Position numbers and translations under genes: made by a program. Below are positions 9,503-16,676 of a DNA stretch of 64,000 nucleotides, one piece after another (the first letter of the stretch is position 1; each line of letters opens with the position of its first letter). Source of the DNA: an uncultured Paracoccaceae bacterium (GTDB lineage: Bacteria > Bacteroidota > Bacteroidia > Flavobacteriales > Flavobacteriaceae). Below the pieces are notes generated by a model, which worked only from the letters and a program-made list of their open reading frames with translations, ran no database searches and was not told the origin of the DNA. The stretch covers positions 1 to 64,000 of the forward strand of contig CALSPC010000008.1 of NCBI GenBank assembly GCA_943788135.1, written 5' to 3'.

Positions 9503-10755
9503 ACGTACTTATAAAATCAGCTACCATTCTTGATGAAAAAAGTGATTTCCATAATCAAACTCAAGACATTTTAGTTGAAAACGGTTCCATTACTCAAATT
9601 GCTAAATCGCTTAAAAATCCGCATAATTATCCTGAAATTGCCTTTGAAAACCTTCATGTTTCTAAGGGTTGGTTCGACAGTAGCGTATCTTTTGGAGAGC
9701 CTGGCTATGAAGAACGTGAAACAATTGCCAATGGATTATATGTTGCAGGAACTTCTGGATTTACGGACATTGCTCTAAATGCCAATACTAACCCTGTTAT
9801 TGATTCCCATTCTGAGGTGTCGTTTGTGATTTCTAAAGCTGAAAATTCTCCAACAACACTCCATCCAATTGGAGCCTTGACTAAAGAAAGTAAAGGAGAA
9901 GATCTTGCGGAATTATTTGATATGAAATCTGCTGGAAGTATTGCTTTTGGAGATTATAAAAAACCGATTATAAATCCTAATTTACTTAAAATAGCATTGC
10001 AATATGCTTCGAGTTTTGACGGCTTAGTTCACTCCTACCCCCACGAAGCTAGAGTGGCTGCAAATGGGGTTATGAATGAAAACCTTATGAGTACGCAACT
10101 TGGACTGAAAGGACTGCCAGCATTAGCTGAAGAACTTCAAATTGCACGTGATTTGTTTATTTTAGAATATACAGAAGGAAAGTTGCATATTCCAACCATT
10201 TCAACAGCTAAGTCCGTAGAATTAATTCGTGAGGCCAAAGCCAAAAAACTAGACGTAAGTTGTAGTGTGGCTATACATAACTTAATGTTTACGGATGAGT
10301 GCTTATCCGATTTTGATACAAATTATAAAGTCATACCGCCCTTGCGAACAGCTTCAGACGTTGAAGCATTAGTTCAAGGCGTGAAAGATGGTACAATTGA
10401 CATGGTAACTTCTGATCATAACCCAATTGATATAGAGTATAAAAAAATAGAATTTGATTATGCTAAAAATGGTACGATTGGACTAGAAAGTGCTTTTGGA
10501 GTTTTAAATACACTATTTACCACTAAAAAGGCAGTGCAACTCCTCTCCAAAGGAAAAGAACGTTTTGGTCTAAAAAACACGAGTATAGAAATTGGCAGTA
10601 GCGCAAACTTAAGTTTATTTAATCCCTCAAAACCTTATGTCTTTGAAAACAAACACATCCGCTCAAAATCAAAAAATTCGATGTTCTTAGGCTCAAAACT
10701 AAAAGGCACCGTTTATGGGATTATTGCTAACAACAGGACTTCAATCGCGCTTTAA
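9499..10755 (+). CDS. dihydroorotase-like amidohydrolase, catalytic residues lost
   Basis: Clearly homologous to class I dihydroorotase over its 418 residues (KVIPPLR, QIARDLF, GTIDMVTSDHNP). The defining HxH metal-binding motif after the first strand is replaced by DSSVS (about residue 55-60). The ligand in CHVS has become PTIS and TPHH has become AIHN. Only single His/Asp ligands remain. It is therefore probably not a working pyrimidine enzyme. It could be a structural partner, as with PyrC/PyrX-type pseudo-dihydroorotases that scaffold aspartate transcarbamoylase, or have acquired another role. A true pyrC would have to lie elsewhere. Confidence 0.8.
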   Translation: MNVLIKSATILDEKSDFHNQTQDILVENGSITQIAKSLKNPHNYPEIAFENLHVSKGWFDSSVSFGEPGYEERETIANGLYVAGTSGFTDIALNANTNPVIDSHSEVSFVISKAENSPTTLHPIGALTKESKGEDLAELFDMKSAGSIAFGDYKKPIINPNLLKIALQYASSFDGLVHSYPHEARVAANGVMNENLMSTQLGLKGLPALAEELQIARDLFILEYTEGKLHIPTISTAKSVELIREAKAKKLDVSCSVAIHNLMFTDECLSDFDTNYKVIPPLRTASDVEALVQGVKDGTIDMVTSDHNPIDIEYKKIEFDYAKNGTIGLESAFGVLNTLFTTKKAVQLLSKGKERFGLKNTSIEIGSSANLSLFNPSKPYVFENKHIRSKSKNSMFLGSKLKGTVYGIIANNRTSIAL

Positions 10756-10757
10756 TA

Positions 10758-11087
10758 ATGGAAAATAACGACATTAAATCTGGAAAAACTAGTGCAGTAA
10801 TAAGCTATTTTTACCTTTTAGGCGTGCTTATCGCTTACCTTACAAACGCAGAAAAAAAGAGTCAATTCGCCTATTTCCACATTCGGCAATCTTTGGGGTT
10901 ATGGCTCACATTTTTAGCCTTAGGTTACCCTGTAGGCTATTTTGATAATTGGCAAATTACGTTTTCATTTTGGATTGCTTTTGCAATTCTATTTATTTAT
11001 GGATTTTCGATGGCATTATCAGGAAAAACTACTCCTATTCCTTTGGTTGGAAAATTCTATCAAAATGCTTTTAAAAACATACAATAA
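10758..11087 (+). CDS. small multi-pass membrane protein, DUF4870/Tic20-like
   Basis: A 109-residue protein with three predicted membrane helices (ISYFYLLGVLIAYL, LGLWLTFLALGYP, FWIAFAILFIYGFSMAL) and the sequence FAYFHIRQSLGLW. That pattern is typical of the DUF4870/Tic20-like family of small membrane proteins. No substrate is known. It starts 2 nt after the dihydroorotase-like gene and its stop abuts the GTG of the following esterase, so it lies inside the same operon. Confidence 0.65.
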   Translation: MENNDIKSGKTSAVISYFYLLGVLIAYLTNAEKKSQFAYFHIRQSLGLWLTFLALGYPVGYFDNWQITFSFWIAFAILFIYGFSMALSGKTTPIPLVGKFYQNAFKNIQ

Positions 11088-11741
11088 GTGACTGTAAATC
11101 TCCCTTTAGTTCATATTTCTAGACCCTCAACTCTGAAAGAAAATGCACCTTTACTAGTGATGCTTCATGGCTACGGTAGTGATGAAAATGATTTGTTTTC
11201 ATTTGCGAGTGAACTTCCAGAAGAATTATTCATCATTTCGATACGGGCGCCTTACCCGCTCCAACCTAGTGGAAACGCTTGGTATGCTATAAATTTTGAT
11301 GCTGAACAAAATAAATGGAATGACAATGCGCAAGCTAAATCGTCCATGGATATTTTGATCCGCTGTATCGATCAAGCTTGTGCTTTTTATCCCGTTGATA
11401 AAACTAACGTAACTTTGTTAGGTTTCAGTCAAGGAACTATTTTGGCGATGGCAACAGCCTTGAATCACCCAACAAAAATCAAAAATATCATCGGGCTTAG
11501 TGGCTATGTAAATCATGACATACTTCCAGAAAACTTAGAAAAATCAGCGTACTCACATTTAAGTTTCTATTGTTCTCACGGCACCGTTGATCAAGTGATT
11601 CCAATCGATTGGGCACGACAAACACCCGTGTTTCTAAAGGGGCTAAACATTGAGCACACCTATAGTGAATTCCCAGTGGGTCATGGAGTTGCGCCTCAAA
11701 ATTTCTACGAACTAAGAGATTGGATTTCTACCAAAATTTAG
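11088..11741 (+). CDS. alpha/beta-hydrolase, phospholipase/carboxylesterase family
   Basis: A 217-residue cytoplasmic esterase. The oxyanion region is LHGYGSDEND, the nucleophile elbow GFSQG (about residue 113), Asp in SHGTVDQVIP and His in PVGHGVAP, the layout of the YpfH/carboxylesterase family. Start is a GTG directly after the preceding TAA; no closer ATG keeps the first strand and substrate loop intact. It is the last gene of the run from 7577. The natural substrate is unknown. Confidence 0.85.
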   Translation: MTVNLPLVHISRPSTLKENAPLLVMLHGYGSDENDLFSFASELPEELFIISIRAPYPLQPSGNAWYAINFDAEQNKWNDNAQAKSSMDILIRCIDQACAFYPVDKTNVTLLGFSQGTILAMATALNHPTKIKNIIGLSGYVNHDILPENLEKSAYSHLSFYCSHGTVDQVIPIDWARQTPVFLKGLNIEHTYSEFPVGHGVAPQNFYELRDWISTKI

Positions 11742-11770
11742 AACGTCTAAAAGGCTGTTATTGCAGAAAA

Positions 11771-11962
11771 CTATTTTGCGTTTTCGTTTTCAACCTTTAA
11801 AAGCGACACTTTCGAATTTTCAGTTTCTAAAACTTCAATTTTAGCTTTAAATTTTTTGATGTCTTTTTCATACTTATCAATAATCCCTTTTGAGTTGACG
11901 TACTGAAACACATTGACTAAAAGTGAAAACACAAGTAAGTATAGATAAATATATTTTTTCAT
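11771..11962 (-). CDS. small membrane-anchored coiled-coil protein
   Basis: A 63-residue protein with one N-terminal membrane helix or uncleaved signal (KKYIYLYLLVFSLLVNVFQYV), then a charged heptad-like segment (DKYEKDIKKFKAKIEVLETE). The ATG at 11962 is chosen over 11995, because it leaves 1 nt after the stop of the upstream MBL gene and places the hydrophobic segment at the start. It resembles FtsB/FtsL-like single-pass coiled-coil proteins in shape only. Function unknown. Confidence 0.6.
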   Translation of the reverse strand: MKKYIYLYLLVFSLLVNVFQYVNSKGIIDKYEKDIKKFKAKIEVLETENSKVSLLKVENENAK

Positions 11963-11963
11963 T

Positions 11964-12725
11964 TTAAATGGATATTTGTAGTTGATCGTAAGCAAGATTA
12001 ACAGTTTCGGGTAGTATTTTTTCTATGTCATTATGAAATCCTAAATGATGACTAAGATGGGTTAAAAATGCTTTTTTTGGATTTACACGTTTGATAAACT
12101 CTAGGGCTTCTTCGAGATTGAAATGAGAGACATGGGGTTCGATTCTTAAGGCATTTACAACCAAAACATCTAACCCTTTTAGTTTTTCTACTTCTGCATC
12201 AGAAACCGTTTTTGCATCGGTTATATAGGCAAATTTATCAATGCGATAGCCCAAAATTGGAAGCCTGTTATGGAGTACATTAATAGGTTGAACTAATTTA
12301 GAGCCCAAAGTAAAAGGACGATCTGAAATTTGATGGTCATTCAATGTAAGAACGCCAGGGTATTTATTTTCTTTAACAAAGATATAATCAAAGCGTTTAT
12401 AGAGCGATTTCAGAACCCGTTCCTGCGCATAAATATCAAGGGCACCCTGTCTGTAGAAAAAAGGTCTCAAATCGTCTAAACCGGCAGTGTGATCACTGTG
12501 TTCGTGTGTGAAAAGAACGGCATCAATTGTAGTGCAATCTGTACGTAACATTTGCTGTCTAAAGTCTGGACTGCAATCAATTAAAACCGAAAAATCGGCC
12601 CACTGCACTAAAACCGACACTCTAAGGCGTTTATCTTTAGGGTCTTCACTTAAGCATACAGGATGCTTACTTCCAATAATTGGAATTCCTTGTGAAGTTC
12701 CAGTGCCTAAAAATGTAATTTTCAA
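11964..12725 (-). CDS. MBL-fold metallohydrolase, PhnP-like
   Basis: Metallo-beta-lactamase-fold hydrolase of about 253 residues. It opens with KITFLGTGTSQGIPIIG, followed by the metal motif THEHSDHTAGLDD (about residue 78-90) and late His residues (THLSHHLGFH). It resembles PhnP and related cyclic phosphodiesterases; the substrate is not certain. Two TTG codons could start it. The one at 12746 lies inside the -7 box at 12744-12751, so the TTG at 12725, which gives the family-typical N-terminus, is chosen. It is followed 1 nt later by the coiled-coil gene. Confidence 0.85.
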   Translation of the reverse strand: MKITFLGTGTSQGIPIIGSKHPVCLSEDPKDKRLRVSVLVQWADFSVLIDCSPDFRQQMLRTDCTTIDAVLFTHEHSDHTAGLDDLRPFFYRQGALDIYAQERVLKSLYKRFDYIFVKENKYPGVLTLNDHQISDRPFTLGSKLVQPINVLHNRLPILGYRIDKFAYITDAKTVSDAEVEKLKGLDVLVVNALRIEPHVSHFNLEEALEFIKRVNPKKAFLTHLSHHLGFHNDIEKILPETVNLAYDQLQISI

Positions 12726-12743
12726 ATCGGTTATTAGTTTTAA

Positions 12744-12751
12744 CAAAAATA
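12744..12751 (-). promoter_or_regulatory. -7 box of the MBL hydrolase gene
   Basis: On the minus strand this reads TATTTTTG (TAnnTTTG). It sits about 20 nt before the chosen TTG start and rules out the earlier TTG. Confidence 0.5.
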
Positions 12752-12783
12752 GGCTATTTTTTTTTTAAGCTTATCTAAAATGA

Positions 12784-12791
12784 TATCTTTG
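12784..12791 (+). promoter_or_regulatory. -7 box of the 12822 gene
   Basis: TATCTTTG, a perfect TAnnTTTG box. Transcription would start near 12798, so an in-frame ATG at 12780 cannot be the start codon. Confidence 0.6.
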
Positions 12792-12821
12792 TGTATATTG
12801 CAAATCTCTTTAATCAACAAG

Positions 12822-14261
12822 ATGGAAATAACACTTAAAGGAGATGCTAAGATTGAAAGCATCCCTTCATTAAAGGACAAGGCTTTAAGAATAAATTTAA
12901 ACGAAAACATTTACGGAACTTTTGCTGAAATTGGTGCTGGACAAGAAACAGTACGCCAATTCTTTAGGGCCGGTGGGGCTTCAGGAACTATTGCAAAAGC
13001 CATGTCTGCTTATGACAAATCTTTTAGTGATGCCATTTACGGTACTGAAAAAGAAAACCGTTATGTGACCGAAGATCGCTTAAAAAAAATGTTAACTCAT
13101 GAAGTCAGATTAATTGAAAACCGTCTTTCTAGAGATGAGTCTCCCAATAAAATGTTTTTTAGCTATGCAAATACTGTAGCGACCATTGATTTCGCAAAAC
13201 GTTTTAAAGGCCATGGATGGGTTGGAATTCGCTATCAAATTGATGCCAATCAGGAGGTTTATAATGAAATTACACTCCACATCCGTTTTAAAGAAACCGA
13301 TGCGCGTTTACAGCAAGAAACGCTCGGAAAACTAGGCACCAACTTAATTTATGGTGCTTATTATAAATATAACCAACCAAAAAAACTGCTCAGATACTTA
13401 TACGATCACATCGATAAAGACCAGTTAGAAATTGATACAATTAATTTTTCTGGACCTTCATTTAAAGAAGTTGATAATCGGCTTATGAGCTTACAGCTCT
13501 TGAAAAATGGAATGACCGATGCGGTTATGTTTGCTCCAGATGGTAACAATGTACTGCCCGCACGCGTTCTTTACAAGAAAAATATTCTCGCCTTTAGAGG
13601 AAGTTTCCGACCTGTAACGAAAGTAAACATAGATATGTATGAGAAATCTTACGATATGTTTCTACAAGAAAATAAAGTAACCAAAGAAAAGACACAGGTT
13701 ATTTTTGAAATCACCTTATCGAATTTAAGAGCTTCTGGGGGCGAAATTGATGAGCAAGATTTTATGGATCGAGCGCGGTTGTTATGTTCGCTGGGACAAA
13801 CGGTTCTCATCTCTAATTTTCAAGAATATTACAAACTTGTAGAGTACTTTAATTTATACACCAAAAACCGCATGGGACTTTCTATGGGGATCAATAACCT
13901 GATTGATATTTTTGATGAAAAATATTATCGCCATTTAAGCGGAGGAATTCTAGAAGCGTTCGGAAAACTCTTTAACAAAGATCTTAAAATCTATTTGTAT
14001 CCGATGTTAACTGAAAACCAAAGCTTGACTACGAGCGAAGACCTGAAAGTGCATCCACGTATGAAAGAGCTTTATAAGTATTTCAAATACAATGGAAAAC
14101 TTGTTGATATAAAAAATTACGATACTGAAATTCTGAATATTTTCTCAAGAAAAGTTTTGAAAATGATTTCAAACGCAGAACCGGGCTGGGAAAAAATGCT
14201 TCCTGAAGGAGTTTCAGATATTATCAAAGCACAAAATCTATTTGGATATGAAACCCAATAA
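12822..14261 (+). CDS. large conserved hypothetical protein (479 aa)
   Basis: A soluble 479-residue protein without signal peptide or membrane helix. Its sequence is dense in conserved-looking stretches: NENIYGTFAEIGAGQETVR near the start, GASGTIAKAMSAYD, FFSYANTVATIDF, GHGWVGIRYQ and LGTNLIYGAYY. I recall close relatives across Bacteroidota but cannot assign a domain or reaction with confidence. Gly-rich segments and paired Arg/Asp residues suggest an enzyme. Start at 12822 is set by the promoter position. It is monocistronic, converging on bcp through a shared terminator. Confidence 0.75.
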   Translation: MEITLKGDAKIESIPSLKDKALRINLNENIYGTFAEIGAGQETVRQFFRAGGASGTIAKAMSAYDKSFSDAIYGTEKENRYVTEDRLKKMLTHEVRLIENRLSRDESPNKMFFSYANTVATIDFAKRFKGHGWVGIRYQIDANQEVYNEITLHIRFKETDARLQQETLGKLGTNLIYGAYYKYNQPKKLLRYLYDHIDKDQLEIDTINFSGPSFKEVDNRLMSLQLLKNGMTDAVMFAPDGNNVLPARVLYKKNILAFRGSFRPVTKVNIDMYEKSYDMFLQENKVTKEKTQVIFEITLSNLRASGGEIDEQDFMDRARLLCSLGQTVLISNFQEYYKLVEYFNLYTKNRMGLSMGINNLIDIFDEKYYRHLSGGILEAFGKLFNKDLKIYLYPMLTENQSLTTSEDLKVHPRMKELYKYFKYNGKLVDIKNYDTEILNIFSRKVLKMISNAEPGWEKMLPEGVSDIIKAQNLFGYETQ

Positions 14262-14276
14262 GTGCTTCGAACCCAT

Positions 14277-14307
14277 AAAAAAAGCGACCAATTGGTCGCT
14301 TTTTTTT
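14277..14307. terminator. Bidirectional terminator between the 12822 gene and bcp
   Basis: A long palindrome centred on CCAATTGG with A-run and T-run flanks (about 14 bp per arm). It serves both converging genes; the bcp stop codon lies in its right edge. Confidence 0.85.
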
Positions 14308-14758
14308 ATTTTAATATCTGGGCAGTGTGTTCCTTAGTTTTCACTTTTAAGATGATGTCTTCAATAACACCAGCTTCGTCAATCACAAAAGTGGTTCTAT
14401 GAATACCCTCATAGTCTTTACCCATAAATTTTTTAGGGCCCCAAACGCCAAAGGCTTTGATTACCGATTTGTCTTCGTCTGCCAATAACGGATACGGAAA
14501 ACCGTACTTTTCTTTAAAATTTGTTTGACGTTTAGCACTGTCTGCACTCACGCCAAGAACATCATAGCCTTGAGCTGTAAAACGACTGTAGTTATCGCTC
14601 AAATTACAAGCCTCAACAGTACAGCCAGGGGTACTGGCTTTGGGATAGAAAAACAACACGAGTTTTTTACCTTTATAATCTGCTAAAGAAATTGAATTTC
14701 CACTTTCGTCTAAAGCTTGAAAATCTGGAGCGGCATCGCCTATTTGTAATGTAATCAT
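14306..14758 (-). CDS. bcp: thioredoxin-dependent thiol peroxidase, Bcp/PrxQ type
   Basis: Peroxiredoxin of 150 residues that reduces hydrogen peroxide and organic hydroperoxides with electrons from thioredoxin. The peroxidatic Cys and a resolving Cys five residues later are seen in GCTVEACNLSDNY (about residues 45-57). This is the atypical 2-Cys PrxQ pattern. FFYPKASTPGC and the Arg in HRTTFVID complete the active site. The gene has its own promoter and lies back to back with nth, pairing peroxide removal with oxidative-base repair. Confidence 0.93.
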   Translation of the reverse strand: MITLQIGDAAPDFQALDESGNSISLADYKGKKLVLFFYPKASTPGCTVEACNLSDNYSRFTAQGYDVLGVSADSAKRQTNFKEKYGFPYPLLADEDKSVIKAFGVWGPKKFMGKDYEGIHRTTFVIDEAGVIEDIILKVKTKEHTAQILK

Positions 14759-14764
14759 AATTAG

Positions 14765-14772
14765 TATCTTTG
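14765..14772 (+). promoter_or_regulatory. -7 box of the nth promoter
   Basis: TATCTTTG, with TTTG at 14743-14746 as a -33 element 18 nt upstream. It lies between bcp and nth, overlapping the bcp leader. Confidence 0.6.
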
Positions 14773-14782
14773 GTTAGTTCAA

Positions 14783-14790
14783 CAAATATA
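14783..14790 (-). promoter_or_regulatory. -7 box of the bcp promoter
   Basis: Reads TATATTTG on the minus strand, 24 nt before the bcp ATG. The bcp and nth core promoters therefore overlap. Confidence 0.5.
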
Positions 14791-14795
14791 AAGGA

Positions 14796-15443
14796 ATGAC
14801 TAAAACTGAGAAGGTAAATTTTGTTATAAAAACCTTAAAAGATTATTATCCCGAAATCCCTATCCCCCTAGACCATAAGGATCCCTACACACTTTTGATT
14901 GCCGTATTGCTATCTGCGCAGTGTACGGATGTGCGTGTGAATCAAATTACGCCACTCCTATTTGCCAAAGCCGACAACCCTTATGCTATGGTAAAACTAA
15001 GTGTTGAGGAGATCAAAGCCATAATACGACCTTGTGGATTATCGCCCATGAAAAGTAAAGGTATTTATGGCTTGTCACAGATTCTTATCGAATCCCACAA
15101 CGGCGAAGTTCCGCAGAGTTTTAGCGCTTTGGAGGCTTTGCCTGCTGTGGGCCATAAAACCGCAAGTGTGGTGATGGCACAGGCCTTTGGTGTGCCGGCA
15201 TTTCCTGTGGACACGCATATTCATCGCTTGATGTACCGCTGGAACCTGACAAATGGTAAAAATGTGGCTCAAACTGAGAAAGATGCCAAACGGTTGTTTC
15301 CAAAAGAATTGTGGAACGATTTGCACTTGCAAATCATTTGGTATGGCCGTGAGTACTCTCCTGCCCGTGGGTGGGATTTAGACAAGGATATTATTACCAA
15401 AACTATTGGTCGGAAAACGGTTATTGACCAGTATTACAAATAA
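14796..15443 (+). CDS. nth: endonuclease III, lacking the iron-sulfur cysteines
   Basis: DNA glycosylase/AP lyase for oxidised pyrimidines, 215 residues. The helix-hairpin-helix is LPAVGHKTASVVM (catalytic Lys about residue 119) with the catalytic Asp in PVDTHIHRL. The E. coli enzyme ends in C-x6-C-x2-C-x5-C holding a [4Fe-4S] cluster. Here the matching C-terminus (REYSPARGWDLDKDI and onward) has no cysteine. The only Cys residues lie near positions 43 and 79, far from that site. The fold and catalytic pair are otherwise intact, so activity without a cluster is expected. Confidence 0.9.
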   Translation: MTKTEKVNFVIKTLKDYYPEIPIPLDHKDPYTLLIAVLLSAQCTDVRVNQITPLLFAKADNPYAMVKLSVEEIKAIIRPCGLSPMKSKGIYGLSQILIESHNGEVPQSFSALEALPAVGHKTASVVMAQAFGVPAFPVDTHIHRLMYRWNLTNGKNVAQTEKDAKRLFPKELWNDLHLQIIWYGREYSPARGWDLDKDIITKTIGRKTVIDQYYK

Positions 15444-15620
15444 ACTCAGATTTCTTTTTTTTTGTAGAATGACTCTTAAAGTTTTTACTCTTTAGAACAC
15501 CCGCTATGGCATTCAGTTGACACCTTATTATTTATTTGTTTTAAAATGCAAGTAATACATTATCAGTTGTTTACGATGTTTTTTAAGTGCCTGTTCTTTG
15601 GTGATTTAAAAACTATGTTA
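15444..15620. other. intergenic left edge of island 1
   Basis: No ORF, RNA gene or convincing terminator was seen. T- and A-runs follow the nth stop, but no stable stem was found. Confidence 0.4.
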
Positions 15621-15804
15621 TAAATTTGAGTGACGAATTAAGACCCCAAGTCTAAATCTTCACAAACAGCTTAACCGAAGTTTTAGATTGTATTGTATAT
15701 AGATTTCAAGAAATACTTGGGGAACTAGAGTGTTTCAATATATGCTGTATTTGGATGTATTAAACTACTCAAAACAAAAATATAAGCGAAATATAAACGA
15801 GTAG
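15621..15804 (+). repeat. dispersed leader element A, copy 1 (island 1)
   Basis: About 184 bp that align along their whole length with 38660-38837 and in their first part with 54793 onward. Seen features: a 4-bp hairpin AGAC-CCCAA-GTCT at 15641-15653; a longer pairing CCCCAAGT (about 15643-15650) with ACTTGGGG (about 15715-15722); and a 14-nt stem-loop from GAGTGTTTC (about 15728) to AACTACTC (about 15770). The shared end is ATAAGCGAAATATAAAC. No ORF spans it. It precedes the single gene of island 1 and probably forms a structured RNA or a recombination site. Confidence 0.8.
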
Positions 15805-15920
15805 TGGTTTATATATACACTTATTATGGACAATTAAGACGAACATTCAACCATATCCGAGAATGAACTCTGCTTGGAAGAAAAAAATAAAAGAGTTAAA
15901 ATGCGCATAAAATAGGAGAG

Positions 15921-15955
15921 GCTATAGAAAATGATTTTCTTTAGTAGCTTTTTTT
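15921..15955 (+). terminator. intrinsic terminator downstream of element A copy 1
   Basis: An imperfect stem (GCTATAGAAAAT with ATTTTCTTTAGTAGC) is followed by seven T. It could end a short non-coding transcript from the A element or attenuate the 16012 gene. Confidence 0.6.
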
Positions 15956-16011
15956 GCAAGTAACAGAACTCCTTTAATAAAACTGTTGCGTTAAATATAA
16001 ATTAATTAAAA

Positions 16012-16275
16012 ATGAAAAAAATATTGATTTTAGCCCTATTTATTATAGGAATTTCTACATATGGACAAGTACCAACAGATTATTACACACAAGGATATAA
16101 TACCGGTTGCAACCTTGGAAAAGAAGCTAATAAGAAACTTTATCAAAAAACTGTTAATAATATTAATTTCCCATTAGAATATAGAAATGGAGTAAAAGAA
16201 GGATATTTTATTTGCTATAAACCTATAAAATTAATAGGGGGTGAGATTTCCGACTTTGTAAAATGTCATATATAA
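16012..16275 (+). CDS. small secreted hypothetical protein of island 1, probably cut short by an in-frame stop
   Basis: An 87-residue exported protein with a clear signal peptide (KKILILALFIIGISTYG, cleavage before Q or V). The mature part is rich in Tyr, Asn and Gly with Cys at GCNLG, ICYK and KCHI. No family is recognised. The same frame continues for 18 more codons after the TAA at 16273 (NDEKACKKIEGSIGEIEK, stop 16330-16332). The extension has the same composition and adds a fourth Cys. A nonsense change in a 106-residue gene is likely. Flanked by A (upstream) and B (downstream). Confidence 0.6.
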   Translation: MKKILILALFIIGISTYGQVPTDYYTQGYNTGCNLGKEANKKLYQKTVNNINFPLEYRNGVKEGYFICYKPIKLIGGEISDFVKCHI

Positions 16276-16335
16276 AATGACGAAAAAGCATGTAAAAAGA
16301 TAGAAGGTTCTATTGGAGAAATTGAGAAATAATAG

Positions 16336-16392
16336 CCCCAACTCCCGTACGAATACTTTCCCCCGCTCCCGCACGAATCCTTTCGTGTGGTT
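16336..16392 (+). repeat. dispersed tail element B, copy 1 (island 1)
   Basis: Two tandem imperfect units. The second (16361-16390) is identical, apart from one base, to 57103-57132 at the end of island 3. It contains a 6-bp hairpin CACGAA-TCCT-TTCGTG and is much richer in GC than its surroundings. It begins 4 nt after the extended stop codon of the preceding gene. Confidence 0.85.
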
Positions 16393-16430
16393 AGTTAAAA
16401 TAAATAACTATTATTAATCAAAATAAAAAA

Positions 16431-16454
16431 ATCCCAACACAGGTTGGGATTTTA
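16431..16454. terminator. Rho-independent terminator
   Basis: Perfect 8-bp stem ATCCCAAC/GTTGGGAT with a 4-nt loop, A-run on the left and T-run on the right. It can serve island 1 on the plus strand and the small minus-strand gene at 16467. Confidence 0.8.
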
Positions 16455-16466
16455 TACTATTGTATC

Positions 16467-16611
16467 CTAATTAATAATAGAATCAAAATTTAAGCCCTTA
16501 TAAACAGCAACTTTCAATGCTTTTGAATAGTTTAGAAGGAAATTTATGGTTTCTGGTTTAGGATTAAATGTATTTGAATTAAGGGGTTTTTCAGTGTAAA
16601 GTTTTGCCATT
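16467..16611 (-). pseudogene. small protein gene (about 47 aa) disrupted by a one-base frameshift
   Basis: Reading from the ATG at 16609-16611 gives MAKLYTEKPLNSNTFNP and then a stop. Skipping one base near 16560 (run TTTAAGG on the plus strand) restores KPETINFLLNYSKALKVAVY and KGLNFDSIIN, ending at 16467. The joined 47-residue product looks like a small conserved flavobacterial protein, without recognised domain. It lies between a terminator and the sigma-factor gene. The reading depends on the frameshift being real or an error, so confidence is moderate. Confidence 0.45.
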
Positions 16612-16676
16612 AGCCTGTCATTGTTGGTTAGTTACTACCTCTAACGCCAGGAACACAAATTTATTTTAAGGAGTCC

